Below the pieces are notes generated by a model. It saw nothing but the letters and a program-made list of their open reading frames with translations. It did no database searches and was not told where the DNA came from. Positions 42,402-51,948 of a stretch of DNA of 64,000 nt are shown in pieces (within the stretch, counting starts at the first letter, position 1; every line of letters begins with the position of its first letter). The DNA comes from Desulfoferula sp040751985. Lineage in GTDB: Bacteria; Desulfobacterota; Desulfarculia; Desulfarculales; Desulfarculaceae. A program made the position numbers and the translations under genes. The stretch covers positions 124,001 through 188,000 of the forward strand of contig JBFMFU010000047.1 in NCBI GenBank assembly GCA_040751985.1. Direction: 5' to 3'.

Positions 42402-43699
42402 GCCAAACTATGGTCGGCGTCATCGGCATCGCGGTGCTGGTGATCGTCTTCTTCGCGCGCATGCCGGTGGCCTACGTGATGACCCTGATAGGCTTCGTGG
42501 GCTTCAGCTTCCTGATCTCCGGCGAGGCCGGCCTGAAGCTGCTCTCGCGCGACTTCTACGACATCTACTCATCCTACGGCCTGACCATTATCCCGCTGTT
42601 CATCTTCATGGGCCAGATCGCCTTCAACGCCGGCATCAGCCGCCGGCTCTACGACAGCGCCTACAAGTTCGTGGGCGCCTACCGCGGCGGCCTGGCCACG
42701 GCCACGGTCTGCGCCTGCACCGCCTTTGGGGCGGTGTGCGGCTCCAGCCCGGCCACGGCGGCCACCATGGCCACGGTGGGTCTGCCGGAGATGAAACGCT
42801 ACGGCTACGGCGACGAGCTGGCCTCCGGGTCGGTGGCCGCCGGCGGCAGCCTGGGCATGCTCATGCCGCCCAGCGTGGTGATGATCGTCTACGGCATCCT
42901 CACCGAGCAGTCCATCGGCAAGCTGTTCGTGGCCGGCATCGTACCGGCGGTGTTCATGACCGGCTGGTTCGCCCTGGCCGTGTGGGTCTATTGCCTGGTC
43001 AACCCCAAGCAGGGGCCGGCCGGGGAGAAGTTCTCCTGGAGCACGCGTCTGGCCTCGCTCACCGAGACCGGCGAGACCATGGCCGTGTTCGTGCTGGTGA
43101 TGGGCGGCCTGTTCCTGGGCGCCTTCACCCCCAACGAGGCCGGCGCGGTGGGCTCGGCGGCGGTGCTGCTGGTGGCCCTGGTGCGGCGTCAGCTTACCTG
43201 GGCCGGGTTCGTCAAGTCCATCTACGAGACGCTCAGGACCTCCTGCATGGTACTCTTGTTGGTGGCCGGCGCGGTGATCTTCGGCCACTTCCTGGCCGTG
43301 ACCCGCATCCCCTTCTCGGTGGCCCAGTGGGTGGGGGCCATGAACATGCCGGGCTGGGTCATCATCTCCATGATCGTCTTCGTGTACCTGATCGGCGGCT
43401 GCTTCATTGACGCCCTGGCCCTGATCATGCTCACCATCCCCATCTTCTACCCCATCATCACCCAGTTGGGCTACGACCCCATCTGGTTCGGGGTCATCAT
43501 CGTGCTGGTCACCCAGATGGGGGTGATCACCCCGCCGGTGGGCATCAACGTGTACGTGGTCAACGGCATCGCCCAGAACATCGCCCTGGAGAAGATTTTC
43601 ATCGGCATCGTGCCCTTCCTAGTGGCCCTGATCCTGGGCACCATGTGCATAGTCATCTTCCCGCAGATCGCCACCTGGCTGCCGGACCTGATGTACTAA
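42398..43699 (+). CDS. dctM: TRAP transporter large permease DctM
   Basis: A 433-aa polytopic permease with about twelve hydrophobic helices, driving sodium- or proton-coupled uptake. DctM signatures: GLTIIPLFIFMGQIAFNAGISRRLYD, CACTAFGAVCGSSPATAATMATVGLPEMKRYGY, GGSLGMLMPPSVVMIVYGILTEQSIGKLF, and GVITPPVGINVYVVNGIA. Length normal. Next gene, an aryl-CoA ligase, begins 19 bases later, so uptake and activation are likely co-expressed. Confidence 0.94.
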   Translation: MSQTMVGVIGIAVLVIVFFARMPVAYVMTLIGFVGFSFLISGEAGLKLLSRDFYDIYSSYGLTIIPLFIFMGQIAFNAGISRRLYDSAYKFVGAYRGGLATATVCACTAFGAVCGSSPATAATMATVGLPEMKRYGYGDELASGSVAAGGSLGMLMPPSVVMIVYGILTEQSIGKLFVAGIVPAVFMTGWFALAVWVYCLVNPKQGPAGEKFSWSTRLASLTETGETMAVFVLVMGGLFLGAFTPNEAGAVGSAAVLLVALVRRQLTWAGFVKSIYETLRTSCMVLLLVAGAVIFGHFLAVTRIPFSVAQWVGAMNMPGWVIISMIVFVYLIGGCFIDALALIMLTIPIFYPIITQLGYDPIWFGVIIVLVTQMGVITPPVGINVYVVNGIAQNIALEKIFIGIVPFLVALILGTMCIVIFPQIATWLPDLMY

Positions 43700-43718
43700 G
43701 GAAAAGGCGACGACAATC

Positions 43719-45053
43719 ATGGCCCTGCACTGCCCCTATTGGAACCCCTTTTTGGAGACCATGGACCCGGAGCGTCTGCGCGAGCTGCAGCTGACCAAAT
43801 TCCGGGCCATTTTCTCCTGGGCCTACGAGCGCTCGCCCTTCTACCGCCGCCTGTACCGGAACGCCGGCCTGGCGCCGGGGGACATCAAGACCCTGGAGGA
43901 CGTGCGGCGGGTGCCCAAGACCGACAAGGCCTTGCTCAAGCAGGCCCAGCAGGAGGAGCCCTTCCCCTACGGCGGCCTGCTCTGCCTGCCACTCACCCAG
44001 GTGGCCGAATTCCGCCAGACTTCAGGCACCACCGGCAAGCCGGTGTACCAGGCCGACTCCTGGCCGGACTGGGAATGGTGGTCCGAGGCCTGGTGCTACA
44101 TCCTCTGGGCCCAGGGCTACCGGCCGACCGACCGGGTGTTCATCCCCTTCGGCTACAACATCTTCGTGGCCTTCTGGGCCGGGCACTACGCGGCCGAGAA
44201 GCTGGGCTGCGAGGTGGTGCCGGGCGGGGTGCTGGACACCGCCTCGCGGGTGCTCAAGATCGCCGAGCTTAAGGCCACGGCCATGATGGGCACCCCCACC
44301 TACATGCTCAACATGGCCGACGTGGCCCAGAACCGCCTGGGCCTGGACCCGGCCGCCATGAGCATCAACAAGATCACCTGCGCCGGCGAGCCCGGGGCCT
44401 CCATCCCCAGCACCAAGCGGCGCATAGAGGAGGCCTGGGGAGCCAAGCTCTACGACCACGCCGGGGCCACGGAGATCGGGGCCTGGTCCTACGAGTGCAC
44501 GGCCCAGCCCGGCGGCCTGCACGTGAACGAGGGCCTGTTCCTGGTGGAGATTGATGATTTGGTCACCGGCGAATCCATAACCGAGCCGGGCCGGCGGGGC
44601 CGGATGGTCATCACCGCCTTCGACCGCCTGGCCCAGCCCTGCCTGCGCTTCGACTCCAAGGACATCATCGAGTGGGCCGCCGAGCCCTGCCCCTGCGGCC
44701 GCACTTACCGTCTGATCCAGGGCGGGGTGCTGGGCCGAGCCGACGACATCACCAAGGTCAAGGGCGTGCTGCTGTCGCCCACGGCCATTGAGGAGGTGGT
44801 GCGCGGCTTCGCCGAGCTGAGCGACGAGTACGAGGTGGTGGTGGAGCGGCCGGGCGACACCGACAACATCACCCTCAAGGTGGAGCTGCTGCCCGAGGCC
44901 GAGGGCGCCAAGGACGCGGTGCTGGCCCGGCTCAAGGACGCCCTGCGCATCAACACCAACCTGGGCTACGCCATCGAGGTGCACCCCTACGGCAGCCTGA
45001 CCCGCTACGAGGTCAAGGCGCGCCGGTTCAAGGACCTGCGCAAGCCGCACTAG
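43719..45053 (+). CDS. Phenylacetate-CoA ligase-like enzyme
   Basis: A 444-aa ligase of the PaaK family, which makes aryl-acyl-CoA from the acid, ATP and CoA. Motifs: AEFRQTSGTTGKPVYQ as the P-loop, DHAGATEIGAWSYEC in the adenylation core, RFDSKDIIEW, and GRADDITKVKGVLLSPTAIEEVV leading into the C-terminal domain. PaaK-family members act on phenylacetate, hydroxybenzoates and other arylic or heterocyclic acids, so the substrate is open. The position between a TRAP transporter and a molybdenum hydroxylase suggests the CoA ester is processed by the latter or by enzymes elsewhere. Confidence 0.87.
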   Translation: MALHCPYWNPFLETMDPERLRELQLTKFRAIFSWAYERSPFYRRLYRNAGLAPGDIKTLEDVRRVPKTDKALLKQAQQEEPFPYGGLLCLPLTQVAEFRQTSGTTGKPVYQADSWPDWEWWSEAWCYILWAQGYRPTDRVFIPFGYNIFVAFWAGHYAAEKLGCEVVPGGVLDTASRVLKIAELKATAMMGTPTYMLNMADVAQNRLGLDPAAMSINKITCAGEPGASIPSTKRRIEEAWGAKLYDHAGATEIGAWSYECTAQPGGLHVNEGLFLVEIDDLVTGESITEPGRRGRMVITAFDRLAQPCLRFDSKDIIEWAAEPCPCGRTYRLIQGGVLGRADDITKVKGVLLSPTAIEEVVRGFAELSDEYEVVVERPGDTDNITLKVELLPEAEGAKDAVLARLKDALRINTNLGYAIEVHPYGSLTRYEVKARRFKDLRKPH

Positions 45054-45096
45054 CGGCCGCCTTAACAACCCACGGGCGCCTTGGAGCGCCCAGCGG

Positions 45097-45300
45097 ATGG
45101 ACGCCATGAACCAGCCAGAGATGCAACAACTGCGGGAGCAGGTGCAGCGGCTGCGGGACCAGGCCGAGGCCCTGGCCGGCCAGGCGGCCGGCTTCCCGGC
45201 CCTGGACCGCAACGCCCGCCGCCTGCTGGCCTGCGTGAGCATGATGGAGATGGACCTGGGGCTGCTCTTCAAACCCCCGCTCCCGGACCCGGAGGCCTGA
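45097..45300 (+). CDS. Small helical protein (67 aa) ahead of the Mo-hydroxylase
   Basis: A 67-aa acidic protein beginning MDAMNQPEMQQLREQVQRLR, a strong amphipathic coiled-coil helix, followed by QAAGFPALDRNARRLLACVSMMEMDL and a Pro-rich end. It sits 43 bases after the ligase gene and 2 bases before the FAD subunit gene, so it is probably in the operon. The start could be codon 1 or the ATG at codon 4. No family was recognised. It resembles the 58-aa protein at 12.9 kb only in general character. Confidence 0.5.
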   Translation: MDAMNQPEMQQLREQVQRLRDQAEALAGQAAGFPALDRNARRLLACVSMMEMDLGLLFKPPLPDPEA

Positions 45301-45302
45301 GC

Positions 45303-46195
45303 ATGCTGCTGCCCAAGTTCGATTATCACCAGCCCCGGGACGTGGCCGAGGCCTGCCGGCTGCTGGCCGAGCTGGGCCCCGCGGCGCGCGTCATCGCCGG
45401 GGGCACCGACCTCTTGGTGAACCTGAAGCACGGCCGCCTGCGGCCCAAGGCCCTGGTGGGCCTGGAGCGGCTGCAGGAGCTGACCGGCCTGGAGACCGGC
45501 CGCGGACGGCTGTTCATCGGGGCCCGCAACACCGCCGCCCACCTGGCGGCCAGCCGCTCCCTGGGCGGCGGACTCAAGTTCCTGGCCCAGGCCGCGGGCT
45601 GCCTGGGCTCGCCCCAGGTGCGCAACCGGGCCACCATCGGCGGCAACCTCTGCACGGCCCGGCCGGCCGCGGACCTGCCGCCCGCCCTGCTCTGCCTGGG
45701 CGCCCGCCTGCTGTTGGACGGCCACCAGGGCTCGCGCGAGGTGGCGCTGAGCCAATTCTTCCAAGGCCCCGGCCTGACCACCCTGGCCCCGGCCGAGGTG
45801 CTGCGCGGGGTGGTGGTGCCCCGCCCCGGACCGGGCTGCGGCGGCGGCTACATCAAGCTGGGCCTGCGGCGGGCCATGGAGATATCCCTGGTCAACGTGG
45901 CCGCCTATCTGGAGCTGGCCGCCGACGGCCGCCGCATCGCCCAGGCCCAGGTGGCCCTGGGCGCCGTGGCCCCCACGCCCATCCTCTCGCCAAGGGCGGC
46001 CAAGGCCCTGATGGGGCAGACGGCCGGGGACAAGACCTTTGCCGCGGCGGCCGAGGCGGCGGCCAAGGACGCCCGGCCCATCGACGACCACCGCGGCTCG
46101 GCCGCCTACCGCCGGGAGATGGTGCGGGTGCTGACGCGGCGGGCCCTGCAGCAGGCCTGGGAGCAGGCCCGCGGCGGCCGGGGAGGCAAGAAGTA

Positions 46196-46196
<1 letters not shown>
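45303..46196 (+). CDS. Molybdenum hydroxylase FAD-binding subunit
   Basis: A 297-aa medium subunit of the xanthine dehydrogenase/CO dehydrogenase family. It has the FAD-binding VIAGGTDLLVNLKHGRLRPKALVGLERL and NRATIGGNLCTARPAADLPPALLCLGARL, which bind the isoalloxazine and diphosphate, and the C-terminal FAD/CO-dehydrogenase domain (YIKLGLRRAMEISLVNVAAYL). The extra [4Fe-4S]-binding cysteine insertion of 4-hydroxybenzoyl-CoA reductase is absent. It overlaps the next gene by one base and passes electrons between the [2Fe-2S] subunit and an acceptor. Confidence 0.9.
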
Positions 46197-46678
<482 letters not shown>

Positions 46679-46680
46679 CC

Positions 46681-49059
46681 ATGGCCGCCAAGTACGACGT
46701 GCTGGGCAGCCGGGCCCCGCGCCTGGACGCCCCGGACAAGGCCACCGGCCGGGCCCGCTTCGCCGACGACCTGAACCTGCCCGGCCAGCTCTACGGCGCC
46801 CTGCTGCAGAGCCCCCACGCCCACGCCCTGATCAAGCGCATCGACGCGAGCCGGGCCAAGCGCCTCAAGGGCGTCAAGGCAGTGCTCACCGGCCAGGACC
46901 TGCCGAATATTTTGTACGGGGTCTCGCCGGCCCGCTACGACGAGGAGGTGCTGGCCAGGGACAAGGTGCGCCACGTGGGCGACGATGTGGCGGCGGTGGC
47001 GGCGGTGGACTTGGAGACCGCCCTGGAGGCCCTGAGCCTGATCGAGGTGGAGTACGAGCCCCTGCCGGCGGTTCTCAGCGTGGAGCAGGCCCTGGCCGAG
47101 GACGCCCCCATCATCCACGAGCTGTTCCCGAACAACCTCTGCGCCGAGGTGCACCAGGAGTTCGGCGACGTGGCCGCGGCTTTCGCCAAGTGCGACCTGA
47201 TCCGTGGCGGCCGCATGGTCAACAAGATGCAGGACGGCGCCTTCCTGGAGCCCAACGCCTGCATCGCCGAGTTCGACCAGCGGGGCAACCTGACCCTCTA
47301 CAGCAGCACCCAGTCGGTGCACTACGTGCAGCGCACCGTGGCCATGGTCCTGGGCCTGAACATGAGCCAGGTGCGGGTGGTCAAGCCCTACGTGGGCGGC
47401 GGCTTCGGGCCCAAGGCCGCGGCCACGCCCCTGGAGCTGAACGCCTGCTTCCTGGCCCAGCGTACCGGCCGGCCGGTGAAGATGGGCTACACCCGCGAGC
47501 AGGTGTTCCTGTTCTCGCGGGCCCGGCACCAGTTCTTCCACGAGATGAAGATCGGCGTGGCCAAGGACGGCACTATGCTGGCCCTGGAGCACCGCTGCAC
47601 CCTGGACGGCGGGGCCTACAGCTCCTTCGGCATCGCCACGGTGTACTACGCCGGCTCGCTCTTGGGCGGGCCCTATAAGCTGCCCAACATGAAGTACGAC
47701 GGCTACCGAGTGTTCACCAACAAGCCGGCCTGCGGGGCCCAGCGGGGCCACGGCGGGGTGATCGCCCGGGCCTTGTTCGAGCAGCAATTGGACCTCATCG
47801 CCCGGGAGTTGGGGATGGACCCCATCGCCCTGCGCCTGAAGAACATCATGCAGGCCGGCGACGTGACCTGCAACGACCTGAACATGTCCTCCCTGGGCAT
47901 GCGCGAGTGCCTGGAGGCGGTGCAGGGCGGCTCCGGCTGGAGCGGCAAGCGCGGCCGCCTGTCCCGGGGCCGGGGCATCGGCATGGCCAGCGGCTTCTTC
48001 GTCTCCGGCGCCGGCTACCCCATCTACCGCAGCGACACCTACCATGCCACGGTGACGGTGAAGGTGCAGGAGGACGGCGGCGGGGTGAAGGTGCTCACCG
48101 GCGCGGCCGAGATCGGCCAGGGCAGCGACACCACCATGGCCATGATCGCCGCCGAGACCCTGGGCATCCCCCTGAGCGACGTGCGGGTGGAGTCCGGCGA
48201 CACGGACCTGGGCATAGACCTGGGGGCCTACTCCTCGCGTACCACCCTGATGACCGGCCACGCCACCAAGGAGGCGGCCGAGGACGCCCGCGAGCAAATC
48301 CTGCAGGCCCTGGCCGAGGAGCTGGGCGTGGTGCGCGGCCGCCTGAGCGTAAAGCGGGGCCGGGTCAAGATCGCTGGCAAACCGGTGGACATCGGCCCCC
48401 TGCGCGCCCGCTACCTCAAGGAGCACCGCGGCTGGACCGACCAGCCCACCGGCAAGGAGCTGAGCTTCCGCGAGGCGGCCCGGGTGGCCTACCTGCGCCG
48501 GGGCACCATCGTGGGCACCGGCAAGTACAAGCCGCCGGTGCTGGGCGGCAAGTACAAGGGCGCCGCGGTGGGCACCAGCCCGGCCTACGGCTGCTCGGCC
48601 CAGGTGGCCGAGGTGAGCGTGGACCTGGAGACCGGCCAGGTGTTCGTGGAGAACATCACCGACGCCCACGACTGCGGCCAGGCCATCAACCGCACCTCAG
48701 TGGAGGCCCAGATGGAGGGCAGCGTCTCCATGGGCCTGGGCGAGGCCTTGTTCGAAGAGGTGAAGTTCGACGCCAACGGCCGGGTGCTCAACCCCTCCCT
48801 GGGCGAGTACCACATCCCCACCATCATGGACATGCCCCAGATGAAGTGCATCGTGGTGGAAAGCAACGAGCCCAACGGCCCCTACGGGGCCAAGGAGGTG
48901 GGCGAGGGGGCCATCATGCCCACCATCCCGGCCATCCTCAACGCAGTCTACGACGCCACCGGCGCAGTGATCGATGAGCTGCCCCTGACCCCAGAGCGGG
49001 TGCTGGCGGCCATCAAGAAAGCAAGTCAAAATAAAAAGGGGGGGCGGCGCAAAGGCTAG
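46681..49059 (+). CDS. Molybdenum hydroxylase large (Mo-cofactor) subunit
   Basis: A 792-aa large subunit of the xanthine oxidase family. N-terminal DAPDKATGRARFADDLNLPGQLYG, the Moco-binding YVGGGFGPKAAATPLELNACFLA, NKPACGAQRGHGG in the active-site region, GAAEIGQGSDTTMAMIAAETLG, and the catalytic Glu in GPYGAKEVGEGAIMP are all present. The AYXCXFR loop of CO dehydrogenase is absent, so it is not a CO dehydrogenase. Context (aryl-CoA ligase, TRAP) points to an aromatic or heteroaromatic substrate; a 4-hydroxybenzoyl-CoA reductase-like or nicotinate/purine hydroxylase role is possible. The cofactor form is probably MCD, made with the MocA domain at 3.1 kb. Confidence 0.9.
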   Translation: MAAKYDVLGSRAPRLDAPDKATGRARFADDLNLPGQLYGALLQSPHAHALIKRIDASRAKRLKGVKAVLTGQDLPNILYGVSPARYDEEVLARDKVRHVGDDVAAVAAVDLETALEALSLIEVEYEPLPAVLSVEQALAEDAPIIHELFPNNLCAEVHQEFGDVAAAFAKCDLIRGGRMVNKMQDGAFLEPNACIAEFDQRGNLTLYSSTQSVHYVQRTVAMVLGLNMSQVRVVKPYVGGGFGPKAAATPLELNACFLAQRTGRPVKMGYTREQVFLFSRARHQFFHEMKIGVAKDGTMLALEHRCTLDGGAYSSFGIATVYYAGSLLGGPYKLPNMKYDGYRVFTNKPACGAQRGHGGVIARALFEQQLDLIARELGMDPIALRLKNIMQAGDVTCNDLNMSSLGMRECLEAVQGGSGWSGKRGRLSRGRGIGMASGFFVSGAGYPIYRSDTYHATVTVKVQEDGGGVKVLTGAAEIGQGSDTTMAMIAAETLGIPLSDVRVESGDTDLGIDLGAYSSRTTLMTGHATKEAAEDAREQILQALAEELGVVRGRLSVKRGRVKIAGKPVDIGPLRARYLKEHRGWTDQPTGKELSFREAARVAYLRRGTIVGTGKYKPPVLGGKYKGAAVGTSPAYGCSAQVAEVSVDLETGQVFVENITDAHDCGQAINRTSVEAQMEGSVSMGLGEALFEEVKFDANGRVLNPSLGEYHIPTIMDMPQMKCIVVESNEPNGPYGAKEVGEGAIMPTIPAILNAVYDATGAVIDELPLTPERVLAAIKKASQNKKGGRRKG

Positions 49060-49082
49060 AACGGGGGTGAGAAGGCGAAGCG

Positions 49083-49307
49083 GTGGCCATGACGGCCAAG
49101 GGCATGATCACCATCCAGGTGGACGGCTTCCCGGAGCAGACGCCAGAGGGTACCACCCTGGCCCAGTTGATGGATCGCCTGGCCGTGCAGCATAAGGAGC
49201 TGCTCGTGGAGCACAACGGCCGCTTCGTATACCCCCGGGACTACGCCACGCTGCGCCTGGCCGCCGGCGACCGGCTGGAGTTCATCCTGCCGGCCTTCGG
49301 CGGCTGA
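49083..49307 (+). CDS. ThiS/MoaD-like sulfur carrier protein
   Basis: A small ubiquitin-fold protein of at most 74 aa ending in the diagnostic Gly-Gly (ILPAFGG). The body ITIQVDGFPEQTPEGTTLAQLMDRLAVQHKELLVEHNGRFVYPRDYATLRLAAGDRLEFI is closer to ThiS than MoaD. Starts at GTG 49083, ATG 49089 or ATG 49107 are possible; the last gives the usual ThiS length. It lies 23 bases after the Mo-subunit gene. No thiF, thiG or moaE is adjacent, so a role in sulfuration of the hydroxylase cofactor or another thiocarboxylate reaction is open. Confidence 0.8.
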   Translation: MAMTAKGMITIQVDGFPEQTPEGTTLAQLMDRLAVQHKELLVEHNGRFVYPRDYATLRLAAGDRLEFILPAFGG

Positions 49308-49351
49308 ATCCCGCCGGGAGTGGGGGCGCGGTGGGGGGACGCAGTGGGGGG

Positions 49352-49876
49352 TCAGTCCAGGCGGCGCAGGCCGGTCAGGCAGCGGGCGGCCAGGCCCTGG
49401 TACAGGGAGCGGCCGTGGGCGATGCGCGCGGCCAGCTCGGGGTTGATCTCCTTGACCACCCGGGCCGGGTTGCCTGCGGCCAGCCGGCCGGCCGGCACCT
49501 GCAGGCCCTCGCGGGCCACGGCGCCCGCGGCCAGCATGGACCCCTCCCCCAGCCGGCAGCCGGCCAGCACCACCGCCCCCATGCCCACAAAGGCCCGGTC
49601 CTCTATCAGGCAGTCGTGCAGGATGGCGCCGTGGCCGATGATCACCTCCCGGCCCACCTCCACGGCGCTGTCGACGTTGGTGTGCAGGGCGCAGCACTCC
49701 TGCACGTTGGAGCCCCGGCCGATGCGGATGGCGCCGAAGTCGGCCCTTAGCACCGCGCCGGCCCCGATGAAGCAATCGGCGGCGACATCCACCTGGCCGA
49801 TGAGCACCGCCTGGGGGTGCACGTAGGCCGCGGAGTCCACCCGCGGCCGCTGGCCCTCGAACTCGTAGATGGCCAT
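49352..49876 (-). CDS. Gamma-carbonic anhydrase-like hexapeptide-repeat protein
   Basis: A 174-aa left-handed beta-helix protein with repeated I/V-G-x-G-x-x-V type hexapeptides (IGRGSNVQE, VGREVIIGHGAIL, IEDRAFVGMGAVVL). The three zinc His positions of gamma carbonic anhydrases fit CALHTN and IGHGAILHDC. The PaaY/CaiE/YrdA group has this length, and PaaY acts as a thioesterase linked to phenylacetate degradation. It is convergent with the Mo-hydroxylase/ligase operon and next to an acyl-CoA ligase, which makes a CoA-ester-related role worth considering. Confidence 0.82.
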   Translation of the reverse strand: MAIYEFEGQRPRVDSAAYVHPQAVLIGQVDVAADCFIGAGAVLRADFGAIRIGRGSNVQECCALHTNVDSAVEVGREVIIGHGAILHDCLIEDRAFVGMGAVVLAGCRLGEGSMLAAGAVAREGLQVPAGRLAAGNPARVVKEINPELAARIAHGRSLYQGLAARCLTGLRRLD

Positions 49877-49952
49877 GGTTCAGGCTCCCTGACCGGCGCA
49901 CCGCCCGCCCGGCCGGGGCGGGGGCTGTTATTTCCGCAATGCTGCGCCGGCC

Positions 49953-51824
49953 TCACTCCACGCGCAGCAGGTACTTGACCGTGTATAGGCTCAATAGATC
50001 CCGCACCATGCGCTCCAGTTGGCCGGAGGTGATGCCAGGGGCGGGCCGCAGGCTTATGCTGGCCAGCACGCCGTGCACCTTGTCCTCGCCCACGGCCACC
50101 TCCACGTCCTGGGCCATCCCGCCCAGGCTCTTTAGCTCCTGGCTGTAGACCCGCTGCACGGCGTCCCAGCGCAGGGCCGGCTTGAAAATCTTGCCCACCG
50201 GGGTCAGGGGCATGGCCGGCAGGATGATGGCCTCCTTGGGCATGGCCGCCCGCTCGCCCACCTTCTGCTTGAGGTACTCCAGGATTTCCTCGGGGGTGAG
50301 CTGGGCCCCCTCTTGCAACTGCACATAGACCACCGGCACCTCGCCGGCGTGGGGGTCGGGCCGGCCCACCGCCGCGGCCACCTGCACGCCCGGCAGTTGG
50401 TACAGCGGGCCCTCGATCATGGCCGGATCGATGTTGTGCCCGCCGCGGATGATCAGCTCCTTCTTGCGGCCGGTGAGCCAGAAATAGCCGTCGGCGTCCT
50501 GGCGGCCAAGGTCGCCGGTGTTGAACCAGTCGTCGCCCGGCCAGCAGCCCTTGTTGTGGGCCGGGTCCAGGTAGCCCTTGAACACGTTGGGCCCCTTAAT
50601 GGCCACCGAGCCGATCTCGTCCACCTGGGCGTCGCGCAGAAAGCGGCCCTCTTCGTCCAACTGGATGATCTTCATCTGGTGGTAGGGGACGCGCAGGCCG
50701 ATGGAGCCGATCTTGCGCTCGCCGTGCAGGGGGTTGACCGTGGATACGCAGGTGCCTTCGGTCAGGCCGTAGCCCTCGATGATCTTCATGCCGGTGTAGG
50801 CCTCGAAGCGCTGGAACAGCTCCACGGACAGGGGCGCCGCCCCGCAGACCAAAAAGCGCAGGCTGGATATGTCCGCCTGGCCCTTGGGTACGTCCAGGAG
50901 CATGCCCAGCACCGTGGGCACCGCCGAAAACATCACCGCCCGGTAGCGCTCCACGATCCGGTAGAAGTTGGCGATGACGCTGGGGTCGCGGTAGCCGGCC
51001 GGGGAGAGCAGCACCACGTGGGCCCCCTGGCAGAAGGGCATGGAGCCGGTGACGGTGGTGCCGTTGACGTGGAACAGGGGCAGGCCGCAGAGCAGGGACT
51101 CGCCGGGGGCCAGGTCCAGGGGCGCGGCGGTCATGAAGGCCATGGCCGCTTCCATGTAGTGGGTGTGCGGGGCCAGCTTGGGCGTGCCGGTGGTGCCGCC
51201 AGTGTGGTACATGGAGGCCGTGTCCTGGGGGTCGATCCGGCGGTCCGAGACCAGCCGGTCGCCGGGGTAATTGCCCAGGGCCCGATCGAAGCTGACCACG
51301 TCCTTATCCGGCTCACCGGCCCCGCCCACTTGCACCACTGCCTTGAGCTTGGTCAGCCGCTCGCGCACCGCCTGGGCCTTCTGCCAGAGGTCGGCGCCGG
51401 GGGTGGGGCCCAGGGTCACCAGGACCTTGGTGCCCGCGGCCTGGCAGATGTCGGCGATGGTGGCCGGCTCCAGCAGGGGGTTGATGGGGTTGACGATGCC
51501 CGCCGCCTCGCCGCCCCAGAGCACGAAGTGGGTCTGGGGCAGGTTGGGCAGCAGGTAGGAAATCACGTCGCGGGGGCCCACGCCCAGGTCGTGGAACAGG
51601 TTCGCGCTCTGGGTGACCCGGGCCAGCAGGTCCTGGTAACTGAAGGTGAGCGGCTGGTCCCACTGCTTGCCAGAGGGGATGAAGCTCAGGGCCGGGCTGG
51701 CAGGATTTATGGCCGCGCCGTGCTGCAGGAGCTGGTAGGTGTTGCAAAAGGGCAGGCGCTGGTCCAGAGGAGTCTTCTCGTACTGCTCCAGGCCGGTCAG
51801 GTCAACGTGGCGATAGTCAGGCAT
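49953..51824 (-). CDS. AMP-dependent acyl-CoA synthetase
   Basis: A 623-aa adenylate-forming ligase. Core motif MYHTGGTTGTPKLAPHTHYM (the final Lys of the usual TPKG is followed by Leu), EGYGLTEGTCVSTVNP, WFNTGDLGRQDADGYFWLTGRKKELIIRGGHNIDPAMIE, and the catalytic Lys in LTPVGKIFKPALR. An extra C-terminal segment of about 80 residues (VYSQELKSLGGMAQDVEVAVGED...) follows the usual end and recalls the tail found in some long acyl-CoA synthetases. ATG at 51824 after GGAGAAGCC. Substrate unknown; not closely similar to the FadD at 14.2 kb. Confidence 0.85.
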   Translation of the reverse strand: MPDYRHVDLTGLEQYEKTPLDQRLPFCNTYQLLQHGAAINPASPALSFIPSGKQWDQPLTFSYQDLLARVTQSANLFHDLGVGPRDVISYLLPNLPQTHFVLWGGEAAGIVNPINPLLEPATIADICQAAGTKVLVTLGPTPGADLWQKAQAVRERLTKLKAVVQVGGAGEPDKDVVSFDRALGNYPGDRLVSDRRIDPQDTASMYHTGGTTGTPKLAPHTHYMEAAMAFMTAAPLDLAPGESLLCGLPLFHVNGTTVTGSMPFCQGAHVVLLSPAGYRDPSVIANFYRIVERYRAVMFSAVPTVLGMLLDVPKGQADISSLRFLVCGAAPLSVELFQRFEAYTGMKIIEGYGLTEGTCVSTVNPLHGERKIGSIGLRVPYHQMKIIQLDEEGRFLRDAQVDEIGSVAIKGPNVFKGYLDPAHNKGCWPGDDWFNTGDLGRQDADGYFWLTGRKKELIIRGGHNIDPAMIEGPLYQLPGVQVAAAVGRPDPHAGEVPVVYVQLQEGAQLTPEEILEYLKQKVGERAAMPKEAIILPAMPLTPVGKIFKPALRWDAVQRVYSQELKSLGGMAQDVEVAVGEDKVHGVLASISLRPAPGITSGQLERMVRDLLSLYTVKYLLRVE

Positions 51825-51948
51825 GGCTTCTCCGGGGCAGCCAGCGGCTGCTGGGGCAAGGCACACCGGCCGGGGTGTACGGCCCCGGCCGGCAGACGCG
51901 GTTTGGGGCCAGGGGCCGGGGCAGAGCGCCGCCAGGCCCCGCTCAGAT

